From Montifringilla adamsi (lineage: Eukaryota; Chordata; Aves; Passeriformes; Passeridae), in contig JAGGNK010012892.1 in assembly GCA_017590115.1 (NCBI GenBank), positions 3,512,351-3,576,350 of the forward strand: DNA of 64,000 nt, read 5' to 3'. Positions 38,911 through 52,382 of the stretch are shown piece after piece. The notes beneath the pieces were generated by a model that was not told the origin of the DNA, made no database searches, and was given only the letters and a program-made list of their open reading frames with translations. Positions within the stretch are counted from its first letter, which is position 1. Every line of letters starts with the position of its first letter. The position numbers and the translations under genes were made by a program.

Positions 38911-41900
38911 TCATCTGTGCCCTGGCACTCCCACACCCAACTTCTATTTGCAAATAGCCAAATTAATTCTTTTCTCATCCCTTCTTGCTGCTTGAGAAGA
39001 GACAGAACAGACAACAAGATCCTTCAAATGGAAAATCTTATATTACTTACGATTTCCTGAATTTACCAAAGGCTGGGTTTTTTAACTCCATCCTCCGACA
39101 TTAAAACTCCTTTAAATTTCTTTCTTATTATTTCAATTATGTTAAGGTATTTCTTAGAGAAGTATGGGTTTTATTGCATTATTGCCATAAAAGTAATAAA
39201 AACATTCATCTACTACCTGTTCTGGACAATCACACTTGATATAAAATTGACTTTATTAGGTACATTATGAGGTAAATCGTTTCCTTTTCCTTATTTTCTT
39301 ATTTTCCCTTTTATAAATTACTTTTCCATCTACAGGTTCAAGAGGTTTAAGAATGATAAATTCCACATATCTACCAATCCAATAATCTGCAATGCAATCT
39401 ATTTCAATTAAAAAAATAATGTCTAAAAACTAAACAATCTGCTGCAATCCAGATGAGCTAACATTACTTAGATGCTTTATTCAGATTCCTGTTATTCCAA
39501 CAATGAGAAAAAAATCTCTATAAGAACAGAATGAGTTAGCCAGGCAGTTAAGAGAGAGAGTTTTATTTTGCTTTCACTGCCAACTTCAGTGTTTTACGCT
39601 AAATTTACAATTTTAAGATTGCATTTGGTTATGTGAAAAAAAAAAAATCTCTCTTGCTATGATTTTAAGATCAGAGCCAGTATTTTGGGAAAACATGGCT
39701 GTGCTCATTAGATCTGACCATTCCCTTTGAATGTCTGACAATTTTCTGGTAATCAGATCTATCTGTACATAAAGATTTATATCTTACATGACTATACTTA
39801 CTTGCTAAATGATAAACATTGAAAATGTGGTAAAAGTTATGAATGTGCAACATAATTTTAAGTAGTGCAAAAGAAATAAATGCATAAATTTACTATAATT
39901 ATACTTCTTTCCTTGTTCTATGTATTTCTAAGCATATTTTTCCCAATTGGAATCAAAACAGTTATGCTCCAATTGAACAAACTTTTAAGTAAAATAGAGG
40001 GGAAAGATGATCACTCAGAAATTGAATATGCCACATGCAGTACCCTTTAATTAAATAAATACAAATAAATTATGAAAGCCATGTAACAATTACTTGATTT
40101 TTAGGATTGCTTAACTAAATGCATTACTGAAAGTCAGCAATTAATTATAGTTTCATATGTCATTCTTGGAATTTTCATAATTCTAAATTTTCTTTCCTTC
40201 CTTTTTGACTTTTGCAGACTTTTGCTTACAATCATCCTGCACCTCAGATTCCTGCTGGGATTTTTTTTGGACCTAGAGTGACTGCAGGATGCTTGAGGTC
40301 TGTTTGCCTTCTCCTGCCCTGCTGATGATGGCTGCAACTCCATTAAAGCCTGGCCAATACAGCTCTGCAAATGTCTCAGTGTTGCTCTGAAGTCTTGGTT
40401 TCCTAAACTGGCATCTGCTGATCCTTGGACTTGGCTGGTCAGGGAGGAAACACAGCTCAGAGGAACCAACCAACCAAACCCTCTCCTGCTTCATGGCAGG
40501 AAACAGGTCCTACCTTCAACCCATATACTGTAAAATTAGGGCAAAAAAGCTAAACCAGTTTCAATGGGTAATTGTGTGATTTTCACATAAAAGCACTACA
40601 GTTTCTCTCTGAACCAACCTCTCTGCTGCTGCAATGTTTTTAACCCTTTCCAATGCACTGCAGGGATAGGAAAGATGGTCTGCAGTGCTCTTAAGGCCAT
40701 ACTACCAGGGATGTCTATATTTAGCCCTCATCAAAAACAAAGAGCTCATTAAAAGGTTTTTAATTAAGCTAGAAATCTATTAGACCTTCCAAGTAAATCC
40801 TTGATTAGATATTGTCTTCCTTTGTCTTTATTACTCTCAAAGACGACCAATATTCTGTCTAGAGCACTTTAGTCCCAGGAGGAATGTTCCCACACCTCTT
40901 GCTTGTATCAGCACATGGCACATATTGGAAAGGTATTGTTGAGGATAAAATTAAATAGTAGGGTTGTAAAAAGGTTTTATCTCTTGCTAATGAGTTCATT
41001 CATTTTTTTTTGCAATGACAGCAGATCAAGACTAGTGTGTTTAAATAACATTAAAACATCCATAACTTTTATAGATTTTGAATAGCAAAGACATCAGCAG
41101 GTATAAAAAAGTGAACATTTCAGAGGATGACTTGCAGGCTATTCTTTTTCAAGTCATCTGTCACAGGCTTATTTCAAGGTTGTGTTGTCAAACAAAACTT
41201 ACAGTACTTGTTTGAATTACTTTTAAGGGGCTACATGTAGGTATTGGAGGGTGTGTCACAGGTAAACAAGAGTCCTTTGCTGGCTTTGTAGAACTGAGAT
41301 TAAATTCTAATTAATGCTCTGTTAACAGTTATCTTCAATTTCCTTAATCCTTCATGAAGATTTGCACCTACACTTGAATGTATGCTTACTTGCATCATCT
41401 GCACATAAACATTTACCTCCCTGTTGCTTTTTTTTCCACTCAGTCTCACCAAATGGTTCTTTTAATTGCTTCCTGATGGAAAGCAAGTACAGGAAATGCC
41501 ATTTTTGATTTAAATCTCTGTAAGTAGATAAATTTACACTGAATACTTCATGTTGCTTTATTGCAACCATCACACGTACTTGTAGAAACAAAAGTGAACT
41601 ACTTGGAAAAAAGTTTGTTGTTGGGAATAATGAACAACTGAAACCTTTTCAAAGTCTTTGTGAAACATTGAGTCAAACAAAATTTTTCCCCTTTGCTAAC
41701 AGTCCCAGTGAGACCTCCAGTAGACCTGAAGAAAATTATTAGACTATAGACAGAAAGTAGATGTTGGTATTAAATGTACCTGAGATGTTGCTACTAAAAA
41801 GACAAAAGGATTTTTACTGAATTCTTATCAATAAAAGACTGCTTGATACAACACTATCAAAATATAGAAGCTCTGATTTTTCCCAGCTCCACCCTGAGGG

Positions 41901-42581
41901 AGGAAGAAAATTATTATCTCTTATGAGAATAACAAGAAAAAAAGATTAGTATCTCTGTTCTGAGAGTCCTTAAGGAAGATTTTTCCTTCACACAGGACAT
42001 CTTCATAAATGAACAAAGCGCACAGAGATCTGGACAAAGACAGCATGATACTTCTTCCCTCCCCACTCCCATCAGCCAACAAATGTAATGAAGTTAGAAA
42101 CTACGTTTCCAAGTGCCTTTCTCTCTCCTTTGTCCTTTTTCATGTGGCTTTCTCCACTGATGGATCTACAAGGGCTGAGAAAGGCCTGATGGTTTGGGCT
42201 AGAGGCAAAGTGTGTGAGATAACAATGGCTTCAGTAGGTCAGAGTGGGAGTGTGGGAAAACATGTGGGCCATCTGATGAAACCATTGACTGGGAATTGGG
42301 CTTTAGCTTCTGAGCACTGAGCTAAATCAAATTCTCACCTTTCTTTGAAAGCCTGTAAAGAAAATTCTCCCTGATATATTTCTTTCCCATGCAGCACTGA
42401 TACACAACCTTCCCCCAGAACAAAAATTATTAGGTTTTAAGCACTTGTAGAGAAATAGTTTCTTCTTACAGGACATAAACAGAAATGCAAGTTGAGTGGC
42501 TTCATATTTTTTTAAGCAGCATTGCTCTTGCTGGAAACCACAAACATTCAATTTGTTTGGCACCTGCTGGAACAGCTGAAC
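38911..42581. other. AT-rich non-coding stretch
   Basis: No gene recognised. Minus-strand 40134-40469 is open for 111 codons (TTG start) with a basic K/R-rich C-terminal third, but no family match. A 103-codon ATG frame at 42009-42320 (+) also lacks recognisable motifs. 39.0-40.1 kb is strongly AT-rich. Confidence 0.5.
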
Positions 42582-42606
42582 AGTGACTGGAAGCTATCCA
42601 GTCACT
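42582..42606. other. Small perfect hairpin
   Basis: Arms agtgactgg (42582-42590) and ccagtcact (42598-42606) are exact reverse complements around a 7-base loop. No function is assigned; this size can arise by chance in 64 kb. Confidence 0.7.
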
Positions 42607-44371
42607 AGGAAGCTCTGGAAATTACATGTCCAAACTGGACATTGATTCACAAAGGCACAAGGGCACCATTTTAGTGTGCATTACTATGGGCTGTGGCAGT
42701 TCTTGTAGCACCAGGAGACACCCAGCCAGAGAAAGAAATGCTGTACAGAAAGATTTTACTTCCTAATGCCATGCAAACACCTGGCATGCCAGCAGAGCCT
42801 CAAGCTGCAATTTATATTTGGCCAGCTGTCATAAATAATGTGCAGATATATATACACCTTTCTCCCAGAGAGTCCAAGCAAGTGTCTAAATGCCATCTAA
42901 TATTCCATGCTGACAAAATAAAAACTCTATACATCCATAGCATAAAGTTATTCCCTCAGATGTCAATTCAAAGAAAGAACATATCTGTTTCTTTAAAAAA
43001 ATAACAAAAAAATTACAAATGGAACCTCTCCAAAGATACAAAACTTAAAGGCAGTGTTATAGTAGAGAGGGACAGTATTCAAATTTACAGCAGATGTTCC
43101 ACCATTAATTAATGACATTAAAAATTACCCTAGAACAGCACAACATGATACTTACGCACCCTTTCCACTCATTAAAAGAAAAACCAAACCAAAAATAATT
43201 TCCAAGTATTTGTAACATATGCAAAACTTAGATTGCTAGAATTAGGTTCTGTAATGAAAACAACCCCAAAACTCCCATGAGCAGGGACTGGAAGCTCATA
43301 TTGAGTTTATGTAATTGCCTCCCCTCCAAAAGACTTCTTATGCCTTATTATGAAAATAACAGCTTGATAAAACAACTTTCAACCCTTGCTCTCCTCAGAG
43401 GAAATGGACAGACACTTGGAGAAATCACAAAGAGTGATTCTCCTGCAGTACACTGCAGGACTAAACAGATCATCACACACTGGAACATGAATACTTGTCT
43501 AGAAACACTTCCCAGAGAGGCTGTTGTAGCTTTTTCAGCCAGAAAACTGCTAAGTGAAGCTAATCCCTGTTCCTTTGTATACATAGAACACTCAAACCAT
43601 ATATAACTTCTATTTTTTATAGACATTTTTCACCCTCTATAAGCCTCAAAATCACAAATCAGTCTTGCAAACTAAAGAAAATTACCCTGATCTTGTTATG
43701 AGCTAGAGCAGTATGCCAGAGGAATTAAAATGAAATTCTGAAAACAAATTTCTAAAGGTACTTGCACTCATTTTCCATAAACATTGGCATGATGGCTCTT
43801 CCCATAGGGATTTAAAGAAGCAAAGCAAATCCAAGTAACTTCCAAGGAAAGGCCTCACAGGTGGTGTGTCTCAGATGCCATCCCATATGACAGGAATTAA
43901 TTGCTAGGATTCTTCATCACAAATAGGAAGAAATCAAATGAAACAAGGCAGGATCTGATCACCTTTCATAATCAAATCATAGATGCCACACAGACAAATT
44001 TTCTTGTAATAAGTAAAAAATGCATGGCCTTTCTTATCCTTAGTATGAAATGAAAGATGATTTAAGAGAACTGGGCGCTAACACACTTTTTTATTCCTTG
44101 GCTGCCTATCAACAGAGGGCTCAGGCTTGTCCAGCTATAGATGAGAGTGCATGTAGAAATAATAATAGTTTCCACTGCTATTTTGAATTTTGAGACAGTA
44201 AACACACATTTTGTTTCCATTTGTCTTAGTCAACTAAATTAAACAAACTAGAAAAATATGAATTTATATATAATGAATACATCATCTAGGTAGGAATTAA
44301 AAGTAGAAATATGTAAATGCTCTATGACCGTTGCATGAACTTAATTTTGTTTTAGTGACGTGAATAAGTTT
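42607..44371. other. AT-rich non-coding stretch
   Basis: No gene or repeat family recognised. Frames up to 109 codons (43277-43606 +, with a 92-codon antisense partner 43348-43626 -) lack known motifs. Confidence 0.5.
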
Positions 44372-44394
44372 TTTAAATGAAAATTTCATTTAAA
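44372..44394. other. 23-nt AT-rich near-palindrome
   Basis: Arms tttaaatgaaa (44372-44382) and tttcatttaaa (44384-44394) are exact reverse complements around a single central A. It could be a dimeric binding site or a cruciform-prone sequence, but AT-rich DNA yields such palindromes by chance. Confidence 0.75.
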
Positions 44395-44957
44395 TACTGA
44401 TTGCCTAGAAAAGCCTAAGGAAAAGAAAATACTTTGGTTCTGATCAACTATGGGAGACTAATAATGTCAGCTTAATCCATCCATTATTATTGAATCTTCT
44501 CTATAATGTTGTTAAAACATATATTTTCAAATAGTTTTCTGTTATTTTCAAGATGAAAAGGGAGAGGGAGCATTTTCAGAGCATTGAGGCTGTGTAAAAT
44601 AAATAAAATTGGATTCTTCCATTCTTCTGAAGAAGAATGTATAAATATATACTGATAAATAAACACATCTAGGGTCAAATTCGTAATAAAGCTCTCTTCC
44701 TAATAGATTGCACAGAGAGTTCGGGTTCTACATACCCCCATACCCACTAACACATAGTAAATCTGTCTGCAAAGAGAACAGCAGGGAACATGCTCTCAGG
44801 CTTTGAGCATGGATAGAAAACTCTGGATTTTCAGTGGGATGCATTTCAGGCACTCAGGAAAAAATGAAGTTGTTATGGAGTCACCTGTATAATGAATAGG
44901 TCATTATTGCTGTCTATCCATGAACAGCATACAGACAAAAGGCTGCAGATAGATTAT
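44395..44957. other. AT-rich non-coding stretch
   Basis: Nothing recognisable upstream of the A/C-rich tract, and no retroposon body was identified. Confidence 0.5.
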
Positions 44958-45049
44958 AAAAAAAAAAACAAAAACAACCAACCAAACAAACAAATAGCAA
45001 AACCAAAAACCCCCCAAACACAACCCCCAAACCCACCACCAACTAAAAA
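44958..45049 (+). repeat. A/C-rich low-complexity tract
   Basis: An 11-base A run (44958-44968) changes into CAAA/CCAA words and then C-rich words (ccccccaaaca, acccaccacc). The + strand is almost free of G and T over about 90 bp. The graded A-to-AC pattern resembles a decayed retroposon tail, but no attached body is recognised. Confidence 0.85.
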
Positions 45050-46849
45050 TTAGGGTAAGGGTAGATACAGTACCTTACAGAGAATCACATTAGATTTGTG
45101 TTAAGAATTAATGAAATAGAGACCAATGAAATTAGTTGAGTACAGAAAGTGTTTCTAGAGTAGTTCATAAATCATAATAAAAGCTGTGGAAAGCCTGCAA
45201 GGCTCTGCATGCAGTGTGGGGCGCAATTCCTCTGACACATCTCAACTGTAAAAGATAATCTTTGGCTTGATGGATACAAAGAATGCTCTTCAGACTGTTT
45301 TGAAGCCACGACCTGAAGGCAAAAAAGGTGGGCTGGGTCTTGGGATGTGGTTTTGAAGGGCTTTTTTTGGTTGGCACTACCTTCAGTCTAATGTTCTCTG
45401 ACTGACACTCTACTACAGCACGTTAACATAGTCTCTGGCACCAGCATCTCAACTTGCTAATTTTGAGAAATGTGTTGCTTTAAAAATTGCTGGGATTACA
45501 ATGAAATGTGCAACAAAATTGCAAAATCTGCAAGGAAGTGAGTGGTTGGCTATCATAATTCATTACTGTATTTTCCCAGAGTACCTCTAAAAATGTGTTT
45601 GTTGTCAAACATGTAAAGGGATGTGTCGCTGACAAGCGCCAGTCAGAAATTTACATCATCGATCTTGGATTTTACTGGATCAATACAGTTTGTCTTTGTT
45701 GTGTGCCTCAAGCAATTCTGTGTCAAGCTATGTTTTTGGAGCTGTTAAAATTGGCAGAGAATATGCCTTGGGAAGAAGGAAGAAAGGGAAAAATGGTAAA
45801 AATATACACACATGTATACATTTACACACATAAGAGTGATTCACACTGCCTACATTTGTCAAGATCAAATGCATTTTTGAAAACATGTCTGATTGAAAAC
45901 AGAGTATTGATCCATATTTTTAAACTATACTCTCGGCTGCAGTGAAGTTGATTCCAGTTTACAACCCAAGGATACAATGTTACCTACTGCATTTAATATT
46001 TGCAGTTCCTGGCTTTGGATATTGAAACACTGCTCCATAAGAAGCAGAGAGAAATGTGTACTGTAACCCACAGATATTTATAAAATTGTTATCAAATCAG
46101 GAGATCCACATGCCCATTATCTAAAATCCTAATCAAACCCAAACTACTAATTTTCAAAGGCTCTGACAGATTAACTTTCCTACAAAACAATATTTTTTGG
46201 TGTGTGCCCTTAACCTCACAATCTTCCCAACAAGCATCTGGGGAAGTCCTCACGTAGCAGGGTTCAGTACTTGTTCTCACAGCTTTGCTAACTTTGCAGA
46301 AAATACCGTGCACCCTCCAGCAGCAAAGACAACTCACAATTCTAATAAAGCAAAGGTTCAAACATTTGCAAATTTTATACAAATGATCTGCAACCAGATT
46401 TACATCTGCAGCCAGGATGGATTTCATTTGCATAAATGACAGAAGGTGACTCAATATCAGGACTCAACACCAGGATGTATTGCACTGCACCCACTGATGA
46501 ACATTTTTTATTCTCTTCTATTTGCTTGGCTCCACCTGCAGGGTAGGAGGTCTGTGATGTCTCTTCTCAAAGAGGGACAGCACGAGCCTGACCTGGACAT
46601 GCAGGATGAGCAGGAAGGCAAAGCCATTGCCTCCAAACCTTTTTAGCTGCAGCAAGAGGTAACTCCCATGAGAACTGTGACTTTATTCATGCCCTCTTCT
46701 CAAAGGCTCTTGGGTGTGACACTCTCCCAAAGATATGGTTCTCTCTTGCACCCACCTGTGCTTAAACCCTAATCTTCTAAGAAGCCACTAAACTGCAACA
46801 GCATGGAATCTTAATGCAGCTGTTTTTTCTCCTGTAGTTTCCTTCCATT
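45050..46849. other. AT-rich non-coding stretch
   Basis: No gene recognised. Frames at 45595-45945 (+, 116 codons) and 46092-46454 (-, 120 codons) have no identifiable domain. The 120-codon frame has an 80-codon antisense partner at 46197-46439. Confidence 0.5.
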
Positions 46850-47410
46850 TCGCAGATTCAAATCTTGCAAATGAAAGTATATTGTGAATCTCACACATTA
46901 ACAACACATCTCAGAAGCTAATTAAAACCATCTATGTTTTAAGAATACCTTTTTAATGTGTCAAATGTGCTGTCACTTCATGCAAAAATGTGCAAAGATG
47001 TTTTCCTAGTGGCAAATCTGACTCACTCTCTTGATAAGTTAGCATCACTGTGAGTATATGTGATAGGCATATGCTGCATAAACACATCTCCCAGAGATTT
47101 CAGCCCCCTTTAAATATGCTGAAAACGACAGCTCATCCGTTCTTTTCCCCACCTCCCTCCTCATTAAATTGTAGTTCCCTCACAAAGCAAGAGACAAATT
47201 TATAAACTTCCAATTTGGGGCAAAGATGAAGATGAAGCTGCCGTTTAATGTTAAATTTGAGTTCTTATTTAGAAATAAAAAGCTCTAAGGAGTGACATTC
47301 TCCTTCGTGAACAGTTTACTGTTGCAGAAGACACTCACAATCTTAAATTTCTGTTTATAATCAATTCAAAACCAAAGTATAATAGTGACCTATTTTTGGT
47401 CACTAGACCA
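46850..47410. promoter_or_regulatory. Candidate conserved non-coding stretch with inverted repeat
   Basis: High-complexity AT-rich sequence without known repeats or long frames. It includes an 8-bp inverted repeat tagtgacc (47383-47390) and ggtcacta (47398-47405) around a 7-base spacer. The arms contain TGACC/GGTCA, the core of nuclear-receptor half-sites, in an everted arrangement. A few CpGs (near 47126, 47138, 47242 and 47307) are kept. The call is inferred from composition and motifs. Confidence 0.22.
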
Positions 47411-49149
47411 ATGATACTTATAAGCAGAGCACAAAACTGTCCTTTTTTGCTGCTTGCTTTCCACCTAATTTAATTCAAAAAAAAATAGTACATATCTTCA
47501 TATTGTTTAGAAGATTTATCCTTCCATTAACATCTTAAACTTGTTTTGTCTCTTGGCAATTTTAACCCAACTTGTCTTTGATGCTTTCAATTATTGATTT
47601 GTGATTTGTAAAATCTGTCTGAGGGTAGAATCCTCCCTCTGAAGAAAAAATGAGTAAGACATTAATTTTACTGCATATCCCAATGATCAGCAAGAAGTCA
47701 GGTGCATACATCTGTCAAAACAAAATAGTTACTAAAGAAGATAGGCAATAGTATGTATTTTTCTTCCTATTTCCTGTCAACCACACCTTTCAAAAAAGTG
47801 ATGACAGTCACTCTTTCTGATGCAATAGACAGTTTGACATATATTTCTTTAGTCCTTATTTTATCTGAGACCATTACTTCTTGTTCTAGAAAACAACTTC
47901 TGATTTCAGGAAGGACATTTTGATTACAAAGCACTGATTAATAAAGAAAAAAGCTTTAATGAAAATGTTGAAGCTGTTTAACACTAATGCCTGCACACAA
48001 CTTTGGAGAGTTATTTTCCTTTTTCATTTGAGCCACCCTGATTATTTGACTGGCTGGTGATATTGATGCAGTGGTGACTCAGGAAAAGGAGAATATGACA
48101 GAGGTCAGGGTACAAGCCTGGCCTCTAGGGTCCTGCCATGTGGTCAAAAGATAACGACAGCCATGAAAAGCTACTACAATCCCTTTCTTATTTAATTAAG
48201 CCAGAGATATCAATCTTCTTAGCTGGGCTCAAAGTTAAACTTATAATTTACTCCCCTGTTGTCAGCTTTGTACAGAAGAGTTTTCTGTAGGCAGAAGTCC
48301 TGCATTGCCTACACGGTGCTTGTGAGGTCGACAGAGAACATCTCTGCTTCTCGAGGCAGACAGTACTCAGTGTAAGGAGCAGCTCCAGGAGACTTGGAGT
48401 TAATTAACTGTCCTGATGGGAAATCCCAAATGCAGGATGTGGAAAGGGCTTACAAGAATTTACAATTACAGAACATGGGTCCACCTATTGGGATAGTTTT
48501 AGGATTACTGGGGTTTGGAGGTGTGTACTGCTTGAGCTGCTAAGCGCAGCTACAAGGAAAACTCAAAGGAAGGAGAAGCAGCAGTTGCATAAAATGTTTT
48601 TCTACAGAACAGAATACACAGATAAAACAATGTCTGAAAATGGGGGCCATGTTCCACAGAGCTGCTTGCAAGGATCAGACAAATGTGGAACATACTCCAC
48701 GTGCCCCAAACACTGGAATAATTCCCCAGTGGAGCCTCTGACTTTTAGCTTATTGGTCTAGAGGTTTAGCATCTTCTTTTCTGTTGTTGTTGTTTTGTTT
48801 GCTTGTTTGTTTTCCTTATTGTATTTCTTTCCCTGCCATGCACACTCTGCCCCAGTACAGATGCCCTGATCAGCCTTATTAGCTCATAATGTTATTATCG
48901 AGCGGCTGCAAGAACTGAAAGGCAAGACTCAACTGCCAAGACAGACAGATAAGAAAGACTGACCCAAAAATGAAGCATTTTACTGGACCTGGACATAATG
49001 GGCACATTTAGGGACAGGAATTCGCCTGAGAAAAGATGAAGATGAAAAGGCAAAGGTGCTGTAAGAAAGGATGGCAACCAGCCACCAAACAGGGATATCA
49101 CCTCTGGAAAGTCTTTAATGATTTAGAACACGTTCTCTACAACAGATGT
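47411..49149. other. AT-rich non-coding stretch
   Basis: No gene recognised. T/G low-complexity sequence (TTG/TTTG words) lies at about 48781-48815. The 48.28-48.40 kb part has a few CpGs but no clear element. Confidence 0.5.
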
Positions 49150-49440
49150 TAGGATGGAGATTGCTCTGAATGATACAATCAATGAATAAGTGATAAAACG
49201 TTTCTCGTTTGTGGCAGTGATCTGAAATAATAACAAAGAGATAGCGATTTTAGTCTGAGTTTTGCTTATGTCATTAAAATTTAAACATGATTAAAATGAG
49301 CCAGTCTGGTTTTATAACCTGTCAGTATGACAAAGGGACTTTGACACATTTGTCTTCTGGCATATTATGGGGATTTACATTTTGCACCATACAATTATAT
49401 CTGTATTAAAATGACTGAGCACACTGAACATGAAAAGAGT
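49150..49440. promoter_or_regulatory. Candidate conserved non-coding element
   Basis: High-complexity sequence with several homeodomain/POU-like AT words (cattaaaatttaaacatgatt near 49274, aatcaatgaataagtga near 49178) and CpGs near 49199, 49206 and 49245. No open frame or repeat covers it. It resembles enhancer-type sequence in overall texture; there is no direct evidence of function. Confidence 0.2.
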
Positions 49441-51392
49441 GATTCATAATAATGGCATTAAAAGCAATAAAGAGTTAAGGACACTGGGAAGGAAATTAAG
49501 CAGGAAGGTAAAAGAGGTTTTATATAAAGCAGAGTAGAAAGGAAAGACATATCTCCTCACTCTTGCCTCTTTATTATTAGTCTAAATAAAAAAGAATGTA
49601 AATGGAAAGAGTTTCTGCCTAAAGAATCAATACACAAATAAAAAAAAAAGCCTCCTAGAAATAGTTTTCAATCCCTTAATCTCATTTTGCACTAAACACT
49701 GCATCCTGGGGTTGACATACATTGAAGTTTGAATTCCACGTATGCCTATAATTTCTCCTGTGGGTTTGGCTTTCTGATGGGACTTTGATCTTGAAGTCAA
49801 TAGAGAAAATAGGAGTGTATAAGTAATTATTTTCATCTTCTGTAAATGTTTTTGTCTTACTAGGTCACTTTTGACTCCAAACAAGATGGAAAAAAAAAAA
49901 AAGAAATCTTGGAAGAATTTATTGAAATTAATTTAAATATAAATTATAAGTTCAATCAGAACAACTGGTAGCTGATAATAACGGCCTCATTTATTTCAGT
50001 CATTATGTTGTTGATTTTTTGTTTCGCTACAGATAACCATAAGGCAAAATACTATTTTTAACATCAGAATATCACATCTCTAAAATCAATATTTTCTTTT
50101 TAAAATGTCAAAGGCTTTTTGGGAGTTTTTCTCAGACTTTGGAAAATTAAGGATTGAGTGTAAGAATCTCCCAAACATTTTTATTTGTTTCCATAAAAAT
50201 AATAATTTCCTGTAAAAATGCATTGGTTGTATGGAGGGTTTTTGTTTTCTTTTGTTTTTACAAAATATTTCTTTTTTCATGAAGAATAGTTTGGTTTGTG
50301 AAACAACAGAGTAGAGAAAAAGACTGTACCGGGAGCTGAGCCTGTCCCTACACAATGCTCTTGTTCAGTCAAATACTATGAAAAACGGAGATTTGGTTCC
50401 CATTTTTGCAAAGCAGTAGAGCTGCAACAACCAATACCTGTTATGAATCTGTCCACCTAATCTCCAACCTCAGCAAACAATTAATGCTATCAGATTTTGC
50501 CTATAAAACCTGAAGCGCCATTAAATTTTTAGTTTTTTCATGCCTCTGTAAGATAACAACTTAAATGTTTGTATTTCTTTGTGTTGACATTGAGCTTACT
50601 CCTAAAACAACTGTACATTCTATTAAGAAATAAAACCAAAGCCAACACAGCTAGAAGTTAAATAAAATTATAATTACTTCTAATAGTATTTGCATGGCAT
50701 TTAAAATTTAAAGTCAATGGTTTATGATTTTTCTTTTTATAAACTCAGTACTTGAAGATAACCAACTGGATGTAATCTGAAAACGAATCCATTGGTCAGG
50801 AATTCACAGAGCCAGCACACTCTCAGAGACACATGTTTCATAAAACACAACAAAGTGAAGGGAGCTATAAATAAGAAAATAAAGCTATAGTCTGCAGTTA
50901 AAATCCTTGCTGCTTGCAGCACATCATTCTGTTCCTAAGTGTCTGTTGCTGGGCTAGAGTTTCTAAAATTAACATTGCAATAGCCTACATAGGCCCCAAA
51001 ACGCACACAAGAAAACATTGCTGAACTGGTTATTATAAGTGCTAACATATGTTTGTTATTTTCCTAACGTGTTTCTGTCCCTTGAAAATATTTATCAGGA
51101 TAAAATTTTGAATTGGCTCTTTGAACAGTCTATGTACAAATGCAAAGACAGAAGTGTGTGTAGTGTTTAGTGAAAACTGAAGTACTGATGAATTTTAACA
51201 GTTTCATAGTATTTATAGGCATCATTTTTACACTTGCTAGGGTCAGCACCACTTAAAAATTAAAAGAGATTAATGCACATGCATCTAATAAGAATATTAG
51301 GAAAGCTTAGTTGGTTTATAACCCCATGAATTGAGATGTGAAAAAATGAAGTGGCATTTTTTACTTAATACAGAAATTAAAAAGGAAATGTT
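49441..51392. other. AT-rich non-coding stretch
   Basis: No gene or transposon recognised. A 13-base-class A run lies near 49890-49901. Frames do not exceed about 90 codons. Confidence 0.5.
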
Positions 51393-51510
51393 GATATAAT
51401 ATATATATATAAAGCCTCAGTGTTATATATATACAAATACATTTATGAAGATTCAGTATTATATCTATGAAAATGTATAAATAAAGTTTCAGTTTTTGAT
51501 ATATTCATGG
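51393..51510 (+). repeat. TA-rich tract plus 36-bp tandem repeat
   Basis: An alternating AT tract (51393-51410) leads into two complete copies and one partial copy of a 36-bp unit starting at exactly 51411, 51447 and 51483. Each begins with an aaag/gaag word and ttcag or ctcag and continues into a TA-rich middle. Copies differ at several positions, so the array is old. A weaker fourth copy may lie just upstream. Confidence 0.8.
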
Positions 51511-52335
51511 CTGTCCACTAAATGCTACCTTTCTGTATGGCAACTCTATATCCACGTAAATGTGTGAGGAGGGCCAGGTTGGGTACCTGGCTGATTAGGA
51601 AAGGATAAGTGGCTTCCATTAGAAATAAACCATGGAATAGCAGACAATATATACCAGGAAACAGGACAACCACTTCCAAGTGGCAGCAGGATCCATGGTC
51701 CTCCCTTGGTACCTGCTGTTAGAAGCCTTTCATGGAGCTCTCTCCACTAACACCTTGTCACTCCACAACACACATCTGAGGGACACCGGGAATTTTAACC
51801 AGCACAGCTAAAACTCCTTGGGAATGACAAAAACAGAAGCCAGCCTGATGTCTGCTGGCTCTGGTCTGTCCAGCAGGTTTTGGAAAACACGCCATGCTCA
51901 GCCTTTACAATGGAGAAGATGAAACTGGCTTGGAACAAAGTGCCGCTGAACTTTCATTTTCATGGCAGCCCACACAGGAGGGATCCCGGCTATTCTCCTT
52001 CCCTGTGAAGTCCACGTGCACTCCTCTCAAATGACAGCTGAGCCAACAGATATGGAATTACTTGGCTGAGGTATTCTGTGGCTTTAGACTACTTTCTTCA
52101 GCACCTTTTTGTACTGGCTTTTAAATAAGAGATTGTGCCCACAGTAGAGTATTTGGGAATGTACACATTTGTTTCACAGACACAGCAAAAAGGCCAGTTA
52201 AACCATATTTCAGTCATTCTATTCTGCATATATACACAGAAACAAAAGAATCCTTTTCACCTGATCACATTCAGACTCATCTACATATCAAAGAACATGA
52301 AAATAATTAAAACAGCCAAGATGCTCAGTTTAAAT
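51511..52335. other. Non-coding stretch, slightly GC-richer
   Basis: About 51560-52060 has more G+C than its surroundings and a few CpGs (near 51788, 51891, 51945, 51987 and 52015). No repeat family, domain or long frame is recognised. Confidence 0.45.
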
Positions 52336-52382
52336 AAAAAAAAAAAAAAAACAAACCAAAAACAAAAAAACCAAAACCAATA
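52336..52382 (+). repeat. A-rich tract grading into A/C words
   Basis: A 16-base A run (52336-52351) is followed by CAAACC, CAAAAA and CCAAAA words. It has the same pattern and orientation as the tracts at 44958 and 57797. It may be a decayed poly(A)-type tail, but no body is recognised upstream. Confidence 0.85.

Noticed and set aside
38462..38995. 177-codon open frame across the CpG island as a gene
   Set aside because: It opens at TTG, has no ATG anywhere, is proline/serine/alanine-rich as expected from C-rich DNA, and overlaps other open frames on both strands.
40134..40469. 111-codon basic minus-strand frame as a pseudogene or retro-copy
   Set aside because: TTG start, no family resemblance, and a length close to the chance maximum.
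45045..45063. Telomere-like ttagggtaaggg
   Set aside because: Only about two degenerate units. Real interstitial telomeric repeats have several exact TTAGGG copies.
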